Assembly: GCA_016744695.1 (NCBI GenBank)
Contig: JADGDV010000014.1
Span: forward strand, 1 to 64,000
Source: Hahellaceae bacterium
GTDB lineage: Bacteria; Pseudomonadota; Gammaproteobacteria; Pseudomonadales; Oleiphilaceae
Reading direction: 5' to 3'
Length of the DNA stretch: 64,000 bases
Shown: positions 9,512 through 18,770 of the stretch, one piece after another
Position numbering within the stretch: the first letter of the stretch is position 1
Layout: each line of letters starts with the position of its first letter
The notes under the pieces: generated by a model
Databases searched by the model: none
What the model saw: only the letters and a program-made list of their open reading frames with translations
Told to the model about the DNA's origin: nothing
Position numbers and translations under genes: made by a program

Positions 9512-11932
9512 ATTAATAACTTATTAAATATACTCAAGTTAAAACCGTTAGCAACGCGGCTACTTGCTTATATTCTCATATTTAGTACTTCTGTAGCGAT
9601 AGTCTCTACGGGGGTTCAGCTGTACTTCGACTTCAAGAGTGAGGTCGACTCCATTGAACATGGCCTTGATCAGGTTTCAGCAACATTTTCTGATAGTTTA
9701 AGTAATAGTTTGTGGCACGTTGATCAAGATGAGCTTCGCTTACATCTAAATGGCATCGATAAGCTTCAAAATATCCATTTTATTTCAGTGGCTACAGGTT
9801 ATGGTGATGTTGTTTCTGTGGGTGAAATGCCAACAGATGAAAAAAGAATTTCACGAAATTACCCTTTGGTCTATAAACGAGCAAACGATAATGTAGAGGC
9901 TCACTGGTTAGGTGAATTGACTATCGTTTCTAGTCTTCAACCCGTTTATCAGCGACTCAAAGGAAAGTTTCTGATTATTTTTGTAAGTCAAAGTATTAAG
10001 ACATTTTTCGTGTCACTCTTTATTCTTTTAATTGTACGCGCCCTATTAACAAGGCATCTTGAGACCATGGCGCGTTATGCCAGAAATCTTGATATGGACA
10101 ACCTTTCCGAAGCACTGAAGCTAAAACGTAAAACACCTGATACAAGCGATGAATTAAGTGATGTCGTTCATGCACTCAATCAGATGAGAATACGCTTATA
10201 TCGAGATACTTCATTATTAAAAAAATCTGAAAGCCAGTCTATTGATGAAAGAGATCAAGCGATTCAAGCCAGTAAAGCAAAAAGCCTATTTTTAGCTAAC
10301 ATGAGTCATGAGCTGCGTACCCCTATGAACGGTGTGTTAGGATTTTCGTCTCTTTTACTGGATACAGGGCTCGATAACGAACAGCGTGAATACGTACAAA
10401 CTATACAAGGGTCTGCGGAATCATTATTGGGCATTGTTAACGATATTTTGGATATTTCCCGTATTGAGTCTGGAAAACTAGTTATTGAGCCCATTGCTTT
10501 TAGTTTAAGAAGTACGGTCGTTGATGTTATTAGTTTGTTAGGTAAAAAGGCAGAAGCAAAAGGGGTGGCCTTAGAAACGCGAATTGATCCAGACCTTCCT
10601 ATGTTGCTTGAAGGAGACCCTGTTCGTTTACGGCAAATATTGATAAACCTTACATCTAATGCCATAAAGTTCACTAGCCGTGGTCATGTCTTAATTAGTA
10701 TTGAGTATATTAAGCAATCTCAAAATGATGTTCAGCTCAGAATGGCTGTAGAAGACACAGGGATTGGCATTATTCAGGAGCATCAGTTAGCTATATTTGA
10801 AGAGTTTAAACAGGCCGACCCATCAACGACACGTAAGTATGGTGGTTCGGGTTTAGGTTTGGCTATTTGTAAGCAGTTAGTTGAGCTTATGGGCGGGCAG
10901 ATCGGCCTAGAAAGTGAGGTGGATAAAGGTGCAACATTCTGGATAAGCCTATCCCTCCCTATGGTTAAAGAGCCATTGACGAATGTTCAGGAAGATATGA
11001 ACGCCCTTGAGGGCTTGAGTATCTTGGTACTTGATTCCTATGAGCTAAGTAAAAAAATAACATTAGAGTCACTTAATCAGTGGGGGGTTCAGTTTGAGTC
11101 GGCTCCTACCGCTGGCGAGGCATTAAAGCTACTGGAACTTGCGTCTGATACAGCGCGTCCCTTTGATATGATTCTAATGGATGATTTTATGCCGGATATG
11201 GATGGCATGGACTTTTGTGAAATTGTTAGATCATCCCCTTATTGTTCTGATGTTAGTCTACTCGTGCTTTCTTCTAATCCTCAGCGTGGAGACGCGGCAC
11301 GGTTCCGCACCGCGGGTGTTGATGGGTTTCTTAGTAAGCAGTTAAGAGACCAGTATTTACGATCAACTATTCAACAGATCGTTATAGAAAAACGTCTTTA
11401 TGAAGAAGGTCAGTCTGAGCAGCGCTCGGCTGGGCAAAGTGGCTCTGGTAGAAAGTTGGTTACACGTTTTACTATACAGGGGCAGGAAGCGCCAAAAGTT
11501 GATGAGGTTGTGAGTGATAGTCAAATTTTGGTTTTGTTGGTAGAAGATAATGTTGTGAATCAAAAATTAGCAGCGCGCATGCTTGAAAAAGCAGGGTGCA
11601 AAGTTGATATTGCAGGTAATGGAAAAGTTGCTATTGATCAATGGCAGGAAAATGATTATCAGATGATTTTCATGGATTGTATGATGCCCGTAATGGACGG
11701 CTATGAAGCCACTCGGGAAATACGCCTTCAGGAGTCATTGTCTGGGCTTGAACGCACCCCTATTATTGCATTAACGGCTAATGCCATGGAAGGGGAGCGG
11801 GAGTACTGTCAAAGTGCAGGGATGGATGAGTTTATTACTAAGCCTGTAAAGTCAGAGCAACTAAGATTTGCGGTTGAACAGTTTTCTGATGCTGGTGTTG
11901 TTCGTACTAGTGACAAGTTAATTGAAGAGTGA
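9512..11932 (+). CDS. Membrane-bound hybrid histidine kinase with two receiver domains
   Basis: The protein has an N-terminal transmembrane helix ('LATRLLAYILIFSTSVAIV'), a short periplasmic region, a second helix ('FFVSLFILLIVRALL'), a HAMP-like segment and a HisKA box 'ANMSHELRTPMNGVLGF' (DNA about 10297-10350). A HATPase domain follows ('LINLTSNAIKF', 'DTGIGI', 'GGSGLGLAICKQLVELMGGQ'), then two receivers. The first (about 11020-11380) has phosphoacceptor context 'ILMDDFMPDMDG' but a single acidic residue in the first strand; the second (about 11530-11890) is canonical ('LLVEDNVVNQK', 'FMDCMMPVMDGYEATREI'). The first conventional start is TTG at 9710, but that would remove the first membrane helix, which is encoded in the same open frame from 9458. 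No ATG, GTG or TTG exists upstream in frame; ATT at 9512 is my tentative start. Confidence 0.75.
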   Translation: MNNLLNILKLKPLATRLLAYILIFSTSVAIVSTGVQLYFDFKSEVDSIEHGLDQVSATFSDSLSNSLWHVDQDELRLHLNGIDKLQNIHFISVATGYGDVVSVGEMPTDEKRISRNYPLVYKRANDNVEAHWLGELTIVSSLQPVYQRLKGKFLIIFVSQSIKTFFVSLFILLIVRALLTRHLETMARYARNLDMDNLSEALKLKRKTPDTSDELSDVVHALNQMRIRLYRDTSLLKKSESQSIDERDQAIQASKAKSLFLANMSHELRTPMNGVLGFSSLLLDTGLDNEQREYVQTIQGSAESLLGIVNDILDISRIESGKLVIEPIAFSLRSTVVDVISLLGKKAEAKGVALETRIDPDLPMLLEGDPVRLRQILINLTSNAIKFTSRGHVLISIEYIKQSQNDVQLRMAVEDTGIGIIQEHQLAIFEEFKQADPSTTRKYGGSGLGLAICKQLVELMGGQIGLESEVDKGATFWISLSLPMVKEPLTNVQEDMNALEGLSILVLDSYELSKKITLESLNQWGVQFESAPTAGEALKLLELASDTARPFDMILMDDFMPDMDGMDFCEIVRSSPYCSDVSLLVLSSNPQRGDAARFRTAGVDGFLSKQLRDQYLRSTIQQIVIEKRLYEEGQSEQRSAGQSGSGRKLVTRFTIQGQEAPKVDEVVSDSQILVLLVEDNVVNQKLAARMLEKAGCKVDIAGNGKVAIDQWQENDYQMIFMDCMMPVMDGYEATREIRLQESLSGLERTPIIALTANAMEGEREYCQSAGMDEFITKPVKSEQLRFAVEQFSDAGVVRTSDKLIEE

Positions 11933-11948
11933 GTCGTACGCACTTTTT

Positions 11949-12200
11949 CTAAGCTGTTGTTTGCTCAAGTAAGTTAATATTTAGAAGCGCTTTTTCGTTA
12001 GTATCTCCACAGGTCTCCAGTTCAGCTTTAAATTCACTGCAAACCTTCGGTCTGTCTGGTAGACCGAATAGCTGGCATAAATTATTATTATCTAATTGTA
12101 TGCATCGCTCACCCGCAAGCTTTCCTTTAGGCATACCTGGAATTGGCGTTGAAATCGAAGGTGCAATACAGCAAGCACCGCATCCTAATCTACAATCCAT
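11949..12200 (-). CDS. YkgJ-like cysteine cluster protein
   Basis: An 83-aa protein with the spaced cysteines of the YkgJ/UPF0153 group: 'CRLGCGACCIAPS' at residues 3-15, 'RCIQLDNNNLCQLF' at about 33-46 and 'RPKVCSEFK' at about 51-59. The family is predicted to bind zinc or an iron-sulfur cluster; the precise role is unknown. An 'aggaat' ribosome-binding site precedes the ATG. It converges on the hybrid kinase (16-base gap) and is divergent from the PilZ gene. Confidence 0.8.
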   Translation of the reverse strand: MDCRLGCGACCIAPSISTPIPGMPKGKLAGERCIQLDNNNLCQLFGLPDRPKVCSEFKAELETCGDTNEKALLNINLLEQTTA

Positions 12201-12315
12201 AGTTATTCCTAGTAGGTAAGTTTTAATTAGCTATTTTATCTGAAATACTGCAAAAAGTTCGTAGTATTTTTAATTAAGCTATACTTACTATAATTAACTT
12301 TGGGCCTTTATAAAT

Positions 12316-12732
12316 ATGCGCTCCTATATACGCCACCCTGCCGATGTACCTATTGAGTTACTGCCCGTTGATCGTGCATCAGAAAACCTTTCGCGTATTA
12401 AAGATGTGAGTATCGGGGGGTTAAGCCTTAAAAGTGACAGGGAGCTGGCACTTAAGACGCTGATTAAAATAAAAATTCCATTAGTGGAGCCTCCGTTTGA
12501 AACAGTGGGAGTCGTCGTTTGGTGTCGAAGGATTCATACTGATTATGAGGTGGGGCTAAGGTTTATTGATGAGCAGGATGCTTATGCGGCTAGAATGGTG
12601 GAGCAAATATGCCATATTGAGCATTATAGAGCCAGTGTATTAGAGCATGAAGGACGAAGCCTAAGTGCAGAAGATGCAGCCAAAGAATGGATTAAAAAGT
12701 TTGCCCGAGATTTTCCTCAGTTCGACTTCTAA
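12316..12732 (+). CDS. PilZ domain c-di-GMP-binding protein
   Basis: A 138-aa single-domain protein. The two c-di-GMP contact motifs of PilZ are intact: RxxxR at residues 2-6 ('RSYIR') and D/NxSxxG at about residues 33-38 ('DVSIGG'), followed by the usual beta-barrel strands 'VGVVVWCRRIHTDYEVGLRF'. It should therefore bind c-di-GMP and act as a cytoplasmic effector. A 50-residue helical tail follows the barrel. The gene stands alone, but the window encodes two GGDEF/EAL proteins that could control its ligand; that link is inference. Confidence 0.85.
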   Translation: MRSYIRHPADVPIELLPVDRASENLSRIKDVSIGGLSLKSDRELALKTLIKIKIPLVEPPFETVGVVVWCRRIHTDYEVGLRFIDEQDAYAARMVEQICHIEHYRASVLEHEGRSLSAEDAAKEWIKKFARDFPQFDF

Positions 12733-12742
12733 GCTTTGTTCA

Positions 12743-13501
12743 TCACAAATTAACAACTGATAGTACCTCAACAAAAGCCCCTGTTACTTTCCACTTAACA
12801 TCAAAATCATAGAGTTTAATACCGTAAATTTTAGGGTCATCGTTTTTGCTAAAGGCTTGATCTTTGTAGGCTGGGCGAGGATCTGCAGAAAGCATATCAT
12901 TAATAATGAGTTTGAGGCTGGGGTAGCGATTTGAGTCTAAAGATTGAAGTTGTTCGAGTGATTGTTGTGAATAGATAACCTGTAGTGGTTTTTTGGGTGC
13001 CTCATTGGCGTAGCCTGCTTTTGCATCAGGTATTGAGTCTGTATATGGAATATAGGGTTTAATATCAACAATGGGTGTGCCATCTACAAGGTCTGCGCCT
13101 CTAACCTTTATTCTTATTTCTCCATCGGTGAGTGTAATGTTAATTAACTCAACCGCAGATAAGCCTAGGTCATTAGGTCTGAATGGTGATCGACTGGCAA
13201 ATACGCCAATTTTCTTATTTCCTCCTAAGCGCGGAGGGCGAATGCAGGGCTTCCATTCAGTGCGTGTATTTTGGTGAAATATAAAGCTAAGCCAAATATG
13301 TGAAAAAGATTCTAGCTCTTTAAATGCTTCAACTCGATTATAGGGGAGGGCAATAATAACTTCACTGATAATGTTTTTGGCTAGGGCTGGTTGCCGTGGA
13401 ATGCCGAACTTTTCTTTAAAGGGCGATGATATTGTACCGATGGTGTTTAGCGTAAATGTATTGGGTAGGCTTTGATTATTGTTGCTAGATTCTTTTGTCA
13501 T
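12743..13501 (-). CDS. trmO: tRNA (N6-threonylcarbamoyladenosine(37)-N6)-methyltransferase TrmO
   Basis: A 252-aa protein of the TsaA/YaeB (TrmO) family, which methylates t6A37 in tRNA-Thr using S-adenosylmethionine. The N-terminal domain starts 'LNTIGTISSPFKEKFGIPRQ' and contains 'FSHIWLSFIFHQN', 'VGVFASRSPFRPN'-like 'IGVFASRSPFRPNDLGLSAV' and 'GADLVDGTPIVDIKPYIPYT', all hallmarks of the family. The C-terminal half carries the usual 'DPRPAYK' and a 'YGIKLYDFDVKW' ending. Length is normal. It is convergent with the PilZ gene, with 10 bases between them. Confidence 0.9.
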   Translation of the reverse strand: MTKESSNNNQSLPNTFTLNTIGTISSPFKEKFGIPRQPALAKNIISEVIIALPYNRVEAFKELESFSHIWLSFIFHQNTRTEWKPCIRPPRLGGNKKIGVFASRSPFRPNDLGLSAVELINITLTDGEIRIKVRGADLVDGTPIVDIKPYIPYTDSIPDAKAGYANEAPKKPLQVIYSQQSLEQLQSLDSNRYPSLKLIINDMLSADPRPAYKDQAFSKNDDPKIYGIKLYDFDVKWKVTGAFVEVLSVVNL

Positions 13502-13543
13502 TATGTAAAGTGACCATTATAGATTGTGTAGTGGATGACTGTT

Positions 13544-14266
13544 TTATAAAAAGAACCGAACAACATAGGGTAAAAATATGGACGTATATAAGCCCATAAG
13601 TCCCATTGAAAGTGCAGAAAAAGCACCTGTTTTATTGTTTAGTTCAAGTGCTCTTGCCGTTGCAATACCGTGACCAATCATACCCATGGCGCTACCTTGA
13701 ATAACTGGATCATTAATGTTTAACCACTTGAATATAGGAGTGGCTGATACGGCAACAACGACTCCCGTAAAAATCACAAAACCCGCGGTTAGTGATGAAT
13801 AGCCACCAATGCTTTCTGATACTGCAATCGCAAAGGGGGTTGTAATAGATTTAGGGGCTAGTGATAGCATTACTTCAATACTGGCGCCAAATGACCATGC
13901 TATAAAAACGGCAGATGCGCTGGCAATAATTCCGCTTATAGCAAGCGTTAGTAATAATGGCCATATATTAGCTTTGATATGATGCAAGTTGTTATACAAG
14001 GGTATTGCTAATGCTACGGTTGCCGTACTTAATAAAAAATGAATGATCTCCACGCTTTCGAAATAACGGCTATAAGGAATGTTAAGTAGTGTGATACTCA
14101 TCATTACAAAGATAATGCCTGTTACGACAGGTTGCAGGAGGGTGTTGGCTCGGCTCCATGAATAAAGAAACACACCTGACTGGTAGGCCAATATTGTTAA
14201 TGGAATACCAAAAAATGGACTGTGTAAAAAATCGGATAATGTCTGTGGAATATATTCAGACATCAT
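13544..14266 (-). CDS. LrgB/CidB family membrane protein
   Basis: A 240-aa polytopic protein with about six or seven transmembrane helices. The LrgB signature segment 'LLSLAPKSITTPFAIAVSES' is visible as 'VMLSLAPKSITTPFAIAVSE' near residues 129-148, followed by 'AVSATPIFKWL' and 'GSAMGMIGHGIATARALELN'. LrgB pairs with the holin-like LrgA; the pair affects murein hydrolase export and autolysis, and homologues have been linked to pyruvate and glycolate transport. Its start overlaps the end of lrgA by 11 bases, so the two are translationally coupled. Confidence 0.9.
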   Translation of the reverse strand: MMSEYIPQTLSDFLHSPFFGIPLTILAYQSGVFLYSWSRANTLLQPVVTGIIFVMMSITLLNIPYSRYFESVEIIHFLLSTATVALAIPLYNNLHHIKANIWPLLLTLAISGIIASASAVFIAWSFGASIEVMLSLAPKSITTPFAIAVSESIGGYSSLTAGFVIFTGVVVAVSATPIFKWLNINDPVIQGSAMGMIGHGIATARALELNNKTGAFSALSMGLMGLYTSIFLPYVVRFFL

Positions 14267-14621
14267 TACGATTCACTTTTTTAAAAATGAGTAGCGTTAG
14301 TACAAAAGCAACCAGCGTGCCTAAGGTTAATGACGCAATAATTGCGATACCTTGCGTCTTAAGTTCATGAGTATAAGTGATGATACCCACACCTGCGGGA
14401 ATGAATAAGAGAGGAAGGTGCTTGAGCAGTTTACTACCGGAGTCTATTAAATTTGTACTTGAGCCCCTTGTTAGGCAAAGGTAGATAAAAAATAATAGCA
14501 TTCCAATAACTGCACCAGGTACTGGTATATGCAAGCTATTATGGATGAACTCTCCTGAGAGCTGGAAGAGAATAATTAAAACAAGATAAGGGAGGGTGGT
14601 CAAATTATGACGGAGGCTCAA
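14256..14621 (-). CDS. LrgA/CidA family holin-like protein
   Basis: A 121-aa membrane protein with four hydrophobic helices and the LrgA/CidA core 'IPVPGAVIGMLLFFIYLCL' at about residues 32-50, then 'LLKHLPLLFIPAGVGIITY'. It is the first gene of the LrgAB pair. The holin-like function is known for staphylococcal LrgA and CidA; in gammaproteobacteria the physiological role is uncertain. A LysR-type regulator often lies beside such pairs but none is seen here. Confidence 0.88.
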   Translation of the reverse strand: MSLRHNLTTLPYLVLIILFQLSGEFIHNSLHIPVPGAVIGMLLFFIYLCLTRGSSTNLIDSGSKLLKHLPLLFIPAGVGIITYTHELKTQGIAIIASLTLGTLVAFVLTLLIFKKVNRNDV

Positions 14622-14726
14622 AGTGCACAGGGTCCTGTTTGAGTAGGCTTTTAAATTGATTTACTTACAAGCGGATTATATTAATCATTAACACCCTGTA
14701 AATATAGCTGAAAATTTAAAGCCCAT

Positions 14727-14754
14727 AAAAAAAGACGGAAAAACCGTCTTTTTT
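14727..14754 (-). terminator. Rho-independent terminator of the DUF2156 gene
   Basis: The stem 'aaagacgg' pairs with 'ccgtcttt' around a 5-base A-rich loop, with flanking A and T runs that lengthen the hairpin. On the minus strand it runs into a T tract 24 bases after the DUF2156 stop. The A/T runs on both sides would let it act on either strand. Confidence 0.85.
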
Positions 14755-14777
14755 AAGTACTCAGTAAGCCTTTAATA

Positions 14778-15791
14778 TTAGATAACTTGCGTTAACTTGA
14801 ACATAGATGCAAGTTGACGAATAGGCAGTGGACCTTTGTGACAGCAGTAAGTCTTTTCAATTTCACCTCTGAAGCGTCCTTTAGTGAATACAAGACCTTT
14901 AAAGTTATATAAGAAATTCCCTTTTTCGTATATTAGCTTACTTATTTTTTTGAATACTTTTGATTCTTGAGGTTCTATTTCCTCGGCAAGCATTAAGGGA
15001 ATAAGGCCTAGGTCGAGATAAGGTACACCTTCTTCTTTAAAAACGTCCATTGCATGTGTCATTAGTGTGTAGAATAGGCCTTGCTTAAACTCTGCACTTG
15101 CTCTTGATATATTCGGCACATAGCTAATGATTTCATTATTATGATATATCGGGTCGAAGTAGATAAAGCCAACTGCTTTACCGTCTTCATAAGCATAAAA
15201 ATGACGTTCGTTTTCTTTGTAATCCATTTTCATTGGGCGAATAAGAAAACGTATTTCATTGCTTTTACATTTTCTTGTTTTAATCCAGGCATCTGATATT
15301 TCACGTGTGTGGTCATCACTGAATCGTTCTTTTATTGTAATGCCACTCTTTTCAGCTTGGTTGATAGCCGTACGAAGAATTTGTTTCTTTTTGCCTTTAA
15401 GTGACCATGTTGATAAATCAATGGTTGATTCTGACCCAAACTGAGTCCCATACATACCAAATTTATCGTGAAGAATATCAACAACAGGTTTACTTACTTG
15501 AATGTACGTCGCATTAGGGAATTTTTTGTGAAAGGCATTTAATATGAGCTCGAAGTCTTTTTTGTCGGCTACAGGGTTGGATAATACAAATGTGCTGCCC
15601 CATTTTTTCATATAACCAATATAACCTACACCAGGAAGGTCAAAGTATTGCATGCCAGGTTGTAGCGTGGAGAAAGATTGAGAATGGCTACCAAACTGCT
15701 TGAGATAATTAACTCTCTCAGAGAATGAAAAATGGCTACTGGCGGTTATATTTAATCTGCTAAATGTGGCTGCTTGATTATTCATTCCCAC
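14778..15791 (-). CDS. DUF2156 domain protein (GNAT-fold, phosphatidylglycerol lysyltransferase-like)
   Basis: A 337-aa soluble protein that matches the DUF2156 pattern, the catalytic half of MprF-type lysyltransferases. Visible segments are 'FDLPGVGYIGYMKKWG', 'TAINQAEKSGITIKERF', 'YAYEDGKAVGFIYFDPIYHN' and 'MDVFKEEGVPYLDLGLIPL'. It lacks the N-terminal membrane domain of MprF, so it may use an acyl- or aminoacyl-donor in the cytoplasm; the substrate is unknown. It lies 63 bases downstream of a methyltransferase gene on the same strand and probably forms an operon with it, ending at the terminator at 14727-14754. Confidence 0.7.
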   Translation of the reverse strand: MGMNNQAATFSRLNITASSHFSFSERVNYLKQFGSHSQSFSTLQPGMQYFDLPGVGYIGYMKKWGSTFVLSNPVADKKDFELILNAFHKKFPNATYIQVSKPVVDILHDKFGMYGTQFGSESTIDLSTWSLKGKKKQILRTAINQAEKSGITIKERFSDDHTREISDAWIKTRKCKSNEIRFLIRPMKMDYKENERHFYAYEDGKAVGFIYFDPIYHNNEIISYVPNISRASAEFKQGLFYTLMTHAMDVFKEEGVPYLDLGLIPLMLAEEIEPQESKVFKKISKLIYEKGNFLYNFKGLVFTKGRFRGEIEKTYCCHKGPLPIRQLASMFKLTQVI

Positions 15792-15854
15792 TTCTCCTGC
15801 TGCTTCGTTAATTTTTTATTTTTATTCTTTTTATTCTAAATTTGTGTTTCAAGC

Positions 15855-16508
15855 TTAAGCTTGTTTTTGTCCCATGATGGACCAATAACAATCTAAACCA
15901 AGAAAGCTGAATTGTTTTTTATCTTTAATGGTAAGGCCTAGCTCTTTCATTACTTCTGGGTAGTTGTAGATATTGTGCACTGCATTATTGGCAACAGCCC
16001 AAAAAATAGTAACAGCACCGTACCAGTAAGCTTTTTGAAGGGTTCTGTTAATGATTCCACCAGACGGGTATTCAAAATCTCCCACAACAACATGTGCGTT
16101 GGGCTTAGCGCATTTCATTAAATGACGAAGTATCTCTTTCATCATTGTTTCACTAAATACGTTCAGGAAGAAATTAGCAATAACCATGTCATATTGATCG
16201 AATTCTTCGAATTTAAGAATATCACTATGTACCTGACGAATCGTAAGATTATCTGGGTGCTTATCAACGGCTTCCTGAAACTTACGAAGCATCGTTTCTG
16301 ATAGGTCCACTACGGTGACGTCAGCGCCTAATTCAGCGGCTCTGATCGCATCTTTGCCATGTCCAACACCTGCAATAAGAATTTTGTCGCCCGGCTTTAC
16401 ATTTTCTGCTTCAAGCATTGCTCGCTTACAGTTATGAATAGACTCACCACCGTAGATGCTGCTTAGGAAATCATATGCTGGACCAATAAACTTATATCTG
16501 TCTTTCAT
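15855..16508 (-). CDS. Class I SAM-dependent methyltransferase
   Basis: The protein has the Rossmann-type methyltransferase motifs: motif I 'ILIAGVGHGKDAIRAAELGA', motif II acid 'VTVVDLSETML', and post-motif 'DMVIANFFLNVF'. The overall layout ('YKFIGPAYDFLSSIYGGESI' at the start) resembles UbiE/COQ5-like and phospholipid N-methyltransferases. I chose the ATG at 16508 (217 aa) because the family-like sequence begins there; the open frame extends 26 codons further to 16586, but that part is not conserved-looking. The substrate is unknown. It is cotranscribed with the DUF2156 gene by position. Confidence 0.8.
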   Translation of the reverse strand: MKDRYKFIGPAYDFLSSIYGGESIHNCKRAMLEAENVKPGDKILIAGVGHGKDAIRAAELGADVTVVDLSETMLRKFQEAVDKHPDNLTIRQVHSDILKFEEFDQYDMVIANFFLNVFSETMMKEILRHLMKCAKPNAHVVVGDFEYPSGGIINRTLQKAYWYGAVTIFWAVANNAVHNIYNYPEVMKELGLTIKDKKQFSFLGLDCYWSIMGQKQA

Positions 16509-16738
16509 GTTGGATCTCTTATTGTTGTTCAGTCGATGGAAATCATAGTAAAGAAGCACCCTTTTAAAAGCTGTGAGGTACTCCACACTTTTTGTTTCAG
16601 AATATTTCTAAATGTAAAATCACGCAAAATAACTGCTTGTTTTATAAGAGTGTCTAACACTGAAATTTGGATTGTAGGACAATATGAAATCGATATGAGT
16701 GGTGGATCACAAAAACTACTTTCTTGGGAGGGGAGTGC

Positions 16739-18763
16739 TTAATGGCATTGATTAAAGTTATATAAGAATGACATAAATGCAGCGTCACGTTTGGAAGGGC
16801 TAACTAGAAACCCTTGTATATATTCACAATGATGCTGCTTCAAAAATAAGAGCTGTGCATTATCTTCAACACCTTCTGCTATTACGCGTAAATGTAAACT
16901 TTGTGCCAAAGATATTATGGCTAGGATAATGGCTGTGTCATTGCTATTGTGTAACATATCGGTAATAAAAGATTTGTCTATTTTCAAGTTGTCTACGGGT
17001 AATTTACTCAAGTAAGATAAAGAGGAATAGCCCGTGCCAAAGTCATCAATTGATACTCGTGAACCTAGTTGCTTTAGCGCTTGTAAAGTTTCTACACAGT
17101 TTTCAAGTTCGTTCATTAATGTATTTTCAGTTACTTCAAAGCAAATAACACTGGCAGGTACCTGGTATTTATTCAGCAGGTTTTTGATTTGCTCTAATAA
17201 GTCTTTTTGCCTTAATAAAACAGGAGACAGGTTCAGTGCGACAGTAAAGTTATCATCTAATTGGCTGTCTGTTTCTGAAATAAACTGACACACTGACTCA
17301 ATAACAAATAAGCTAATGGGGTATATCACGCCAGAGCTTTCTGCAATGGGAATGAACTCTGCTGGCGAAATGGCTCCATGAACAGGATGGTTCCAGCGAA
17401 GTAGTGCTTCAGCGCCAACTATTTTATTGCTGCTCAAATCAACAACAGGTTGATACTCCACATGAAGTTGTTTTTTTCGTAGGGCGAACCGTAATGCATT
17501 TGCAATACTATGTCGCCTTGCAACGAGGGCGTTAATTTTTTCTTCGTAAAAATAATAAGCACTTTTTCCATGCTCCTTTGCCTGATACATCGCTGCGTCA
17601 GCTGCTTTCATTAGAGCCTCAGACGAAGATGCATCTTCAGGAAAAATAGAAATGCCAATGCTTGCGGAAGAGGATACAACATTATTCATAATGTTGAAGT
17701 CTTGGGCTACGGCATTAATGCACTTTTCAGCGATATTGGCGAGATCATCTTTTGACTGAAAATTGGTCAGTATTACAACAAACTCGTCTCCGCCGAGTCG
17801 CGCCAGAGTATCACTTTGTCTAAGTGCTTTTTTTAGGCTCTCGCTTACTCTAACTAAAAGCATGTCACCTGCGCTATGCCCAAGGTAGTCGTTGATGTCT
17901 TTAAAATTATCGAGATCAATAAACATTAGTGCAATTTGGCTTTCGGTTCGGCTGACATGTGATATTGATTGCTCTAGTCTATCTAGACATAGTGCTCGGT
18001 TAGGTAGTTGAGTCAGTGAATCGTAATTAGCAAGAACATGCATTTCCTTAATGGCATTGTTGCGTTCGAGTAATCGTTTTTCCAGTGTTTCTAGCATTTG
18101 ATTAAAAGAACGGCTCAGGCTGCCAATTTCATCTTGAGAATCTTCGGGTACGCGAAAATCATAGTTTTCTTTTTGGCAGACCTGCTTTGTTGCTGCTTCT
18201 AAATCCATAATTGGACGAGATATATAGATTTGTAAACGGCTAGCTAGAAAGAAACTAAATGCGATTGAAAGTAGTGTAAACAGTAAAGCCCAGAAGATGA
18301 ATATGCGCACGCCTTCATAAAAACGTGTGGTTGATACCTTAAATACTACCCGCCCAATCTCTTCTTCGGATACGTCATATATTGGTTGAGATACCCAAAA
18401 CCAATCATGTTGCCATTGCTTGTCTAAATACTTGCAGACCTCAGAATTGATAAGTTGACCGCCCCCTGCATCGACTTGAATAATCTGCTCAGGATCCAAA
18501 TCACATATGGCACTGGTGTAAGATCCAACAATTAAGACGTCACCTAATATTCGTTTTATTTCATCATGAAAATTAAGTGCAACGGGTACTTGGCTATAAC
18601 TCGCGACTAGCTTAGCCTCGTGTTCTATGTCAGAAATAAAGCTACTGCGAGTCTCGTTATAATATGAAATTGTAATGCCTGAAAACCCCAACGCTAACGC
18701 TACGGAGGTGACTAGCGTGATGATCATGATAAGTTTGGATTTGACTGATAAGGTTCGGAACAT
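16739..18763 (-). CDS. Membrane-bound GGDEF-EAL c-di-GMP enzyme (YfiN-like sensor)
   Basis: A 674-aa protein. Two transmembrane helices (about residues 10-32 and 152-174) flank a periplasmic CHASE8-like domain, as in YfiN/TpbB. A HAMP domain follows, then GGDEF at about 250-400 with the intact active site 'LGGDEFVV' and an inhibitory site RxxD ('RQSD') five residues before it. The C-terminal EAL domain carries 'EALLRW', 'ENTLMNELE' and 'SIDDFGTGYSSLSYLSKLP'. Both synthesis and hydrolysis of c-di-GMP are possible. The gene begins 7 bases after a YfiR gene, so by analogy with YfiBNR the periplasmic YfiR-like protein probably controls it. Confidence 0.9.
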   Translation of the reverse strand: MFRTLSVKSKLIMIITLVTSVALALGFSGITISYYNETRSSFISDIEHEAKLVASYSQVPVALNFHDEIKRILGDVLIVGSYTSAICDLDPEQIIQVDAGGGQLINSEVCKYLDKQWQHDWFWVSQPIYDVSEEEIGRVVFKVSTTRFYEGVRIFIFWALLFTLLSIAFSFFLASRLQIYISRPIMDLEAATKQVCQKENYDFRVPEDSQDEIGSLSRSFNQMLETLEKRLLERNNAIKEMHVLANYDSLTQLPNRALCLDRLEQSISHVSRTESQIALMFIDLDNFKDINDYLGHSAGDMLLVRVSESLKKALRQSDTLARLGGDEFVVILTNFQSKDDLANIAEKCINAVAQDFNIMNNVVSSSASIGISIFPEDASSSEALMKAADAAMYQAKEHGKSAYYFYEEKINALVARRHSIANALRFALRKKQLHVEYQPVVDLSSNKIVGAEALLRWNHPVHGAISPAEFIPIAESSGVIYPISLFVIESVCQFISETDSQLDDNFTVALNLSPVLLRQKDLLEQIKNLLNKYQVPASVICFEVTENTLMNELENCVETLQALKQLGSRVSIDDFGTGYSSLSYLSKLPVDNLKIDKSFITDMLHNSNDTAIILAIISLAQSLHLRVIAEGVEDNAQLLFLKQHHCEYIQGFLVSPSKRDAAFMSFLYNFNQCH

Positions 18764-18770
18764 AATTAAA

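Noticed and set aside
9468-9527. 19-codon frame starting ATG just before the hybrid kinase
   Set aside because: It may be a leader or the result of a frameshift, but there is no ribosome-binding site and no conserved-looking peptide, so I did not call it a gene.
16509-16586. 26-codon N-terminal extension of the methyltransferase
   Set aside because: The extension lacks family features and the internal ATG at 16508 starts where conserved sequence begins.
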